Positions 61,116 to 64,000 of a stretch of DNA of 64,000 nt are shown piece by piece (within the stretch, counting starts at the first letter, position 1; each line of letters begins with the position of its first letter). The position numbers and the translations under genes were made by a program. Under the pieces are notes generated by a model. That model was not told the DNA's origin, did not search any database, and saw only the letters and a program-made list of their open reading frames with translations. The stretch covers positions 6,576,823 to 6,640,822 of the forward strand of contig NZ_AP017422.1 in NCBI RefSeq assembly GCF_002355595.1, written 5' to 3'. Origin of the DNA: Filimonas lacunae (lineage in GTDB: Bacteria; Bacteroidota; Bacteroidia; Chitinophagales; Chitinophagaceae).

Positions 61116-61909
61116 TCGCTTCCCGGATAAGCACGTTGTAAGTGTTGCATTTCGGCCAGCAGAAAGCCCAGCAACTCGGTATGTACTCCTTTTTTACCGC
61201 CTGTTTGCTGCCATTGGCTTTGCGGAACAGATAAACCTGCTTCGTCAAAAGCCTGTTGTATGCGCTGTAACCAGGGCTGTTGTAAAGACGCCACATCTAC
61301 CGCCCAGCCTTGCTGTATACCTTCTTTTTCAAAATCAACCGGCGTAAACATTTCACCTGTAAAAGGCCATAATACTTCAATGGCATGTAGCATGCGTTTG
61401 TGGCTTTCTTCCGTGCCATCTCCCAACCTTATCACCCACTCACCACTCCACTTAATATGATAGGTAGTTTCTTTAATAGCTTTTTCGGCAATAGCAGCCA
61501 TTTGCACATCAGTACCCTGTTGCATTTGTTCATACACCAGGTATTGCCAGCTGCTATACAAAAACTGGCGCAGTATAGTAATGGCCCAATCGCCATTCTG
61601 TTGCTCGGCCAGTAGCAGGTTTTTAAAATCAATACCGTCGCGCAAATAAGCCAACGAGTCTTCCGTAATATCTGTAGCGCCAGGCTGTTGCGCTTTCTCA
61701 GCAGCATACTGATAAAACATACGCGCCTGTCCTATCAGGTCAAGCGCTATATTGGAAATAGCAATATCCTGTTCCAGTATAGGCCCATGGCCGCACCATT
61801 CGCTATTACGATGCCCCAGTATCAATGTAGTATCAGCAAGGTGTAGCAGGTATTGCACTAACGGTTGTGAAAGTGTAGTAAAGTATTGGTTATTTAATTG
61901 AGCAATCAT
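61109..61909 (-). CDS. paaC: Phenylacetyl-CoA epoxidase structural subunit PaaC
   Basis: 266 aa. A ferritin-like helical protein: LLHLADTTLILGHRNSEWCG, QDIAISNIALDLIGQARMFY, LYSSWQYLVYEQMQQGTDVQ, IAEKAIKETTYHIKWSGEWV, IRLGDGTEESHKRMLHAIEV. It is the non-catalytic partner of PaaA in the multicomponent epoxidase. Gap to paaB is 39 bp. The start was taken at 61909. Confidence 0.96.
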   Translation of the reverse strand: MIAQLNNQYFTTLSQPLVQYLLHLADTTLILGHRNSEWCGHGPILEQDIAISNIALDLIGQARMFYQYAAEKAQQPGATDITEDSLAYLRDGIDFKNLLLAEQQNGDWAITILRQFLYSSWQYLVYEQMQQGTDVQMAAIAEKAIKETTYHIKWSGEWVIRLGDGTEESHKRMLHAIEVLWPFTGEMFTPVDFEKEGIQQGWAVDVASLQQPWLQRIQQAFDEAGLSVPQSQWQQTGGKKGVHTELLGFLLAEMQHLQRAYPGSEW

Positions 61910-61948
61910 TCCCCTGTTTGTGTTTAAGCAAGCAATGTCTATAGTAGT

Positions 61949-62254
61949 TTACATATGGGTAAGTTCGTCCGGCAAATTGTAAAAGGTGGGATGCCTGTAT
62001 GCTTTATCATTAGCAGGATCATAAAAGCTACCCGCTTCATCCGGATTACTGGCATGTATATGCCTGCTTTCCACCACCCAAATACTTACCCCTTCCATAC
62101 GGCGGGTATATACATCGCGGGCGTTTTCAATGGCCATTTGTGCATCAGCTGCATGTAAGCTTCCTGCATGCTTATGATCCAGCCCCTGTTTACTCCGGAT
62201 AAACACCTCCCACAAAGGCCAGCTTTTTTCATTGTCACTATTCGCAATCATCAT
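61949..62254 (-). CDS. paaB: Phenylacetyl-CoA epoxidase subunit PaaB
   Basis: 101 aa. The small PaaB fold is clear: WPLWEVFIRSKQGLDHKHAG, LHAADAQMAIENARDVYTRR, EGVSIWVVESRHIHASNPDE, AGSFYDPANDKAYRHPTFY. It bridges or stabilises the PaaAC complex. Between paaA (16 bp) and paaC (39 bp). The first or second Met may be the start. Confidence 0.96.
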   Translation of the reverse strand: MMIANSDNEKSWPLWEVFIRSKQGLDHKHAGSLHAADAQMAIENARDVYTRRMEGVSIWVVESRHIHASNPDEAGSFYDPANDKAYRHPTFYNLPDELTHM

Positions 62255-62270
62255 ATATGTATTCTTTATG

Positions 62271-63227
62271 TTAAGCAGCTTCTACTGCTGCCTGGCGTTT
62301 TTTACGTTTTTCGGCATAAGCAGTGGCCGCTTCGCGTACCCAGGCTCCATTGTCCCATGCATTTTTACGGGCATCTAATCTTTGTTTATTACAAGGGCCA
62401 TTGCCACGGATAACATTGTTGAACTCTGTCCAGTCAATAGCACCAAAATCATAGTGCTGTCGCTCTTCATTCCATTTCAAATCCGGATCGGGCAACGTAA
62501 AACCTAATATTTTTACCTGCTCGGCACAAACATCTACAAACTTCTGACGCAGTTCGTCGTTAGTAAAACGTTTGATCTTCCATTTCATGCTTTGAGCAGT
62601 ATGTGGCGAAGCATCATCGTTAGGACCAAACATCATCACACTTGGCCACCACCAGCGATTAATTGATTCCTGCGCCATACGGCGTTGTTCAGGTGTGCCC
62701 TGGGAAAGTATCAGCAATAGTTCAAAACCTTGGCGTTGATGAAAGCTTTCTTCCTTACATACCCTTACCATAGCACGTGCATAAGGGCCATAACTATTAC
62801 GGCACAGCGGCACCTGGTTCATGATGGCGGCGCCATCTACCAGCCAGCCTACAGCGCCTATATCGGCCCAAGTAAGTGTGGGGTAATTGAATATAGAAGA
62901 GTATTTAGCCTTTCCACTATGAAGTTGCTGGTACATCTGATCGCGGCTAATGCCCAACGTTTCGGCCGCAGAATACAGGTATAAACCGTGGCCGGCTTCA
63001 TCCTGTACTTTGGCCAGTAGAATAGCTTTACGTTTTAATGAAGGCGCACGTGTTATCCAGTTACCCTCAGGCAACATACCTATTATTTCACTATGTGCAT
63101 GCTGGCTTATCTGGCGTATTAAAGTTTGCCGGTAAGCATCAGGCATCCAGTCCTTCGGTTCGATTTTTATTTCCTGATCAATCTTGTCCTGGAAAATGTT
63201 TTCATTTTGTACGTCAGCCATCCGCAA
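62271..63227 (-). CDS. paaA: Phenylacetyl-CoA epoxidase catalytic subunit PaaA
   Basis: 318 aa (start 63227 or 63221). The di-iron monooxygenase motif appears as [20 protein letters not shown] and [20 protein letters not shown]. Other segments: [80 protein letters not shown]. It adds oxygen to phenylacetyl-CoA to form the ring-1,2-epoxide, using electrons from PaaE. It is the first gene of the operon paaA-B-C-D-G-Y(-obg), preceded by a promoter and candidate operator and by the terminator of the barrel gene. Confidence 0.97.
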   Translation of the reverse strand: MRMADVQNENIFQDKIDQEIKIEPKDWMPDAYRQTLIRQISQHAHSEIIGMLPEGNWITRAPSLKRKAILLAKVQDEAGHGLYLYSAAETLGISRDQMYQQLHSGKAKYSSIFNYPTLTWADIGAVGWLVDGAAIMNQVPLCRNSYGPYARAMVRVCKEESFHQRQGFELLLILSQGTPEQRRMAQESINRWWWPSVMMFGPNDDASPHTAQSMKWKIKRFTNDELRQKFVDVCAEQVKILGFTLPDPDLKWNEERQHYDFGAIDWTEFNNVIRGNGPCNKQRLDARKNAWDNGAWVREAATAYAEKRKKRQAAVEAA

Positions 63228-63237
63228 TCATTTTGTG

Positions 63238-63278
63238 TAAATATAAGTTTTTTTGGCGGCAGCTAACTAATGTTAGTT
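63238..63278 (-). promoter_or_regulatory. paaA promoter with candidate TetR operator
   Basis: On the minus strand TATATTTA (63238-63245) is a good TAnnTTTG-type -7 box, 10 to 20 bp from the paaA start. The palindrome AACTAA-TG-TTAGTT (63265-63278) covers the place of the -33 box. No copy was seen in front of tetR-paaE. Confidence 0.5.
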
Positions 63279-63335
63279 TAAAATATCCCTAAACCTGTGT
63301 TTCCTATTCCATAACATATGTATCTGATTATCAGG

Positions 63336-63379
63336 CATAGAAAAAGGGAATGCGCTCACGCGCATTCCCTTTTTCTATG
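63336..63379 (-). terminator. Intrinsic terminator of the barrel gene
   Basis: Perfect 20-bp arms (from CATAGAAAAAGGGAATGCGC) with loop TCAC, 17 bp after the barrel gene stop. It also separates that gene from the paa operon. Confidence 0.9.
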
Positions 63380-63395
63380 AATAAATTCTTATGAT

Positions 63396-64000
63396 CTAGT
63401 TAATAACCAGTGCAATACCAATTTGCGCCTGGTTAGAATTCCATTTGTAGCCTTTAGTAGTGGGGATATCTAAAACATTAGATACTCCATAAGTGTAACG
63501 ACCAAAAATTCTAAACTTGTCTAGTGTTAAGGTTATACCACCCGCAACCGCAAATTCAGATTTTTTAAATGAAGGCTTGCTATCTTTTAACAGGTTATCG
63601 TCTTCATAAACCAACAGGTTGTATTGTGGACCAGCATCTACCGCAATAACGCTGGTTGCATGGAATCTGAACAACAAAGGCACACTTAAATAATGCAGCT
63701 TTATTTTCTCATCTGAGCTGGACAAAGCAACTCCATCCTCGAAGTAACGAGTTTGAAAATCGTCTGTGCGCTTTAAATTATGAAGAGAATAATATAATTC
63801 CGGAACAAAATCGAACCTTTTACTCAGTTTTACTTCTGCAAAAGCACCGAAATCAACCCCTTGTTGTAAAGAACTTTTAATACCCTCTCCTGAAATATTA
63901 GAAAAGTTCATACCCGCTTTTAAACCGTAGTAAACACGCTTGATTTTTTCTTTCTGCTTTTGCTGGGCTTGTACACCCGCAGCAGCGAAAGCCATTATAA
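63396..64000 (-). CDS. Outer-membrane beta-barrel protein (PorT-like), 5' end cut by window
   Basis: The frame continues past the right edge; what looks like a start at 63995 is the middle of a signal peptide (MAFAAAGVQAQ), so about 10-15 N-terminal residues are missing. The visible 199+ aa show a repeating barrel pattern: YYGLKAGMNFSNISGEGIKS, GVDFGAFAEVKLSKRFDFVP, ELYYSLHNLKR, LHYLSVPLLFRFHATSVIAV, DAGPQYNLLVYEDDNLLK and the end NQAQIGIALVIN. The GLKAGMN and P.L.RF pattern is that of the outer-membrane beta-barrel family PF13568. Role unknown. Its terminator lies just downstream. Confidence 0.85.
   Translation of the reverse strand, partial: IMAFAAAGVQAQQKQKEKIKRVYYGLKAGMNFSNISGEGIKSSLQQGVDFGAFAEVKLSKRFDFVPELYYSLHNLKRTDDFQTRYFEDGVALSSSDEKIKLHYLSVPLLFRFHATSVIAVDAGPQYNLLVYEDDNLLKDSKPSFKKSEFAVAGGITLTLDKFRIFGRYTYGVSNVLDIPTTKGYKWNSNQAQIGIALVIN

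Overview
The window comes from a Bacteroidota chromosome, most likely family Chitinophagaceae (Chitinophaga or Filimonas type). Evidence: very large adhesins with gliding-motility C-terminal sorting domains, a PorP/SprF protein, the conserved mutY-ssb-gldE-gldD block, promoters of the TAnnTTTG type, and few obvious Shine-Dalgarno sites. No rRNA, IS element, prophage or CRISPR array was seen, and no ordinary tRNA gene was recognised.

Layout. (1) 1-14567, minus: a four-gene type IX secretion/adhesion operon (2994-aa adhesin, 1201-aa IgGFc/PKD adhesin, PorP/SprF, and a PD40/OmpA-type protein cut by the window edge). (2) 14783-17442, plus: a TPR sensor kinase with a LuxR-type response regulator. 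(3) 17499-19227, plus: a TetR regulator and PaaE. (4) 19296-22352, minus: RNase G, an easily missed 30-codon basic ribosomal-type gene, a TPR protein and an HU-family protein. (5) 22473-28152, plus: mutY, ssb, gldE, gldD, a DUF3109 protein and lutB. (6) 28150-30950: an AT-rich accessory stretch with a 21-bp-period repeat array, small unknown genes, a 40-bp perfect palindrome and a two-gene DUF6934-like module. (7) 30982-39181, minus: purH, comEC, a DegT aminotransferase, a secreted GHL10-type hydrolase, a MarR regulator and a radical SAM/SPASM enzyme; a GH25 lysozyme follows on plus. (8) 40062-44705, minus: slipin, BCS1-like AAA ATPase, unknown basic protein and the RNA ligase RtcB, preceded by a 1.1-kb non-coding island (44706-45804) full of perfect stems. 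(9) 45805-49968, minus: a predicted glucosaminide acetyltransferase, a GH89 alpha-N-acetylglucosaminidase and a methyltransferase. (10) 50126-57847: DUF4240/DUF4261 pair, two PAP2 phosphatases, envelope proteins, MATE transporter, MnmD, an AlkA-type glycosylase and a small secreted protein. (11) 58130-63227, minus: paaA-B-C-D-G-paaY followed by obg. (12) A beta-barrel protein cut by the right edge.

The most interesting locus is region 8. The operon pairs an RNA ligase with a membrane scaffold, an AAA remodeler and an unknown protein. Its upstream DNA holds a tRNA-like element (canonical T-arm directly abutting a 7-bp acceptor-like helix), a deeply nested hairpin, two minus-strand terminators and a textbook terminator/antiterminator alternative. 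I read it as a candidate RNA-repair system with its own non-coding RNA; this is inference from structure and context. The second notable object is the 21-bp-period array (two helical turns) with an 84-bp higher-order unit downstream of lutB.

Phenylacetate catabolism is split: the epoxidase core genes sit at 59-63 kb, while the reductase paaE and its TetR neighbour sit 40 kb away. The other Paa genes (paaK, paaZ, paaH, paaJ, paaF) are not in the window.
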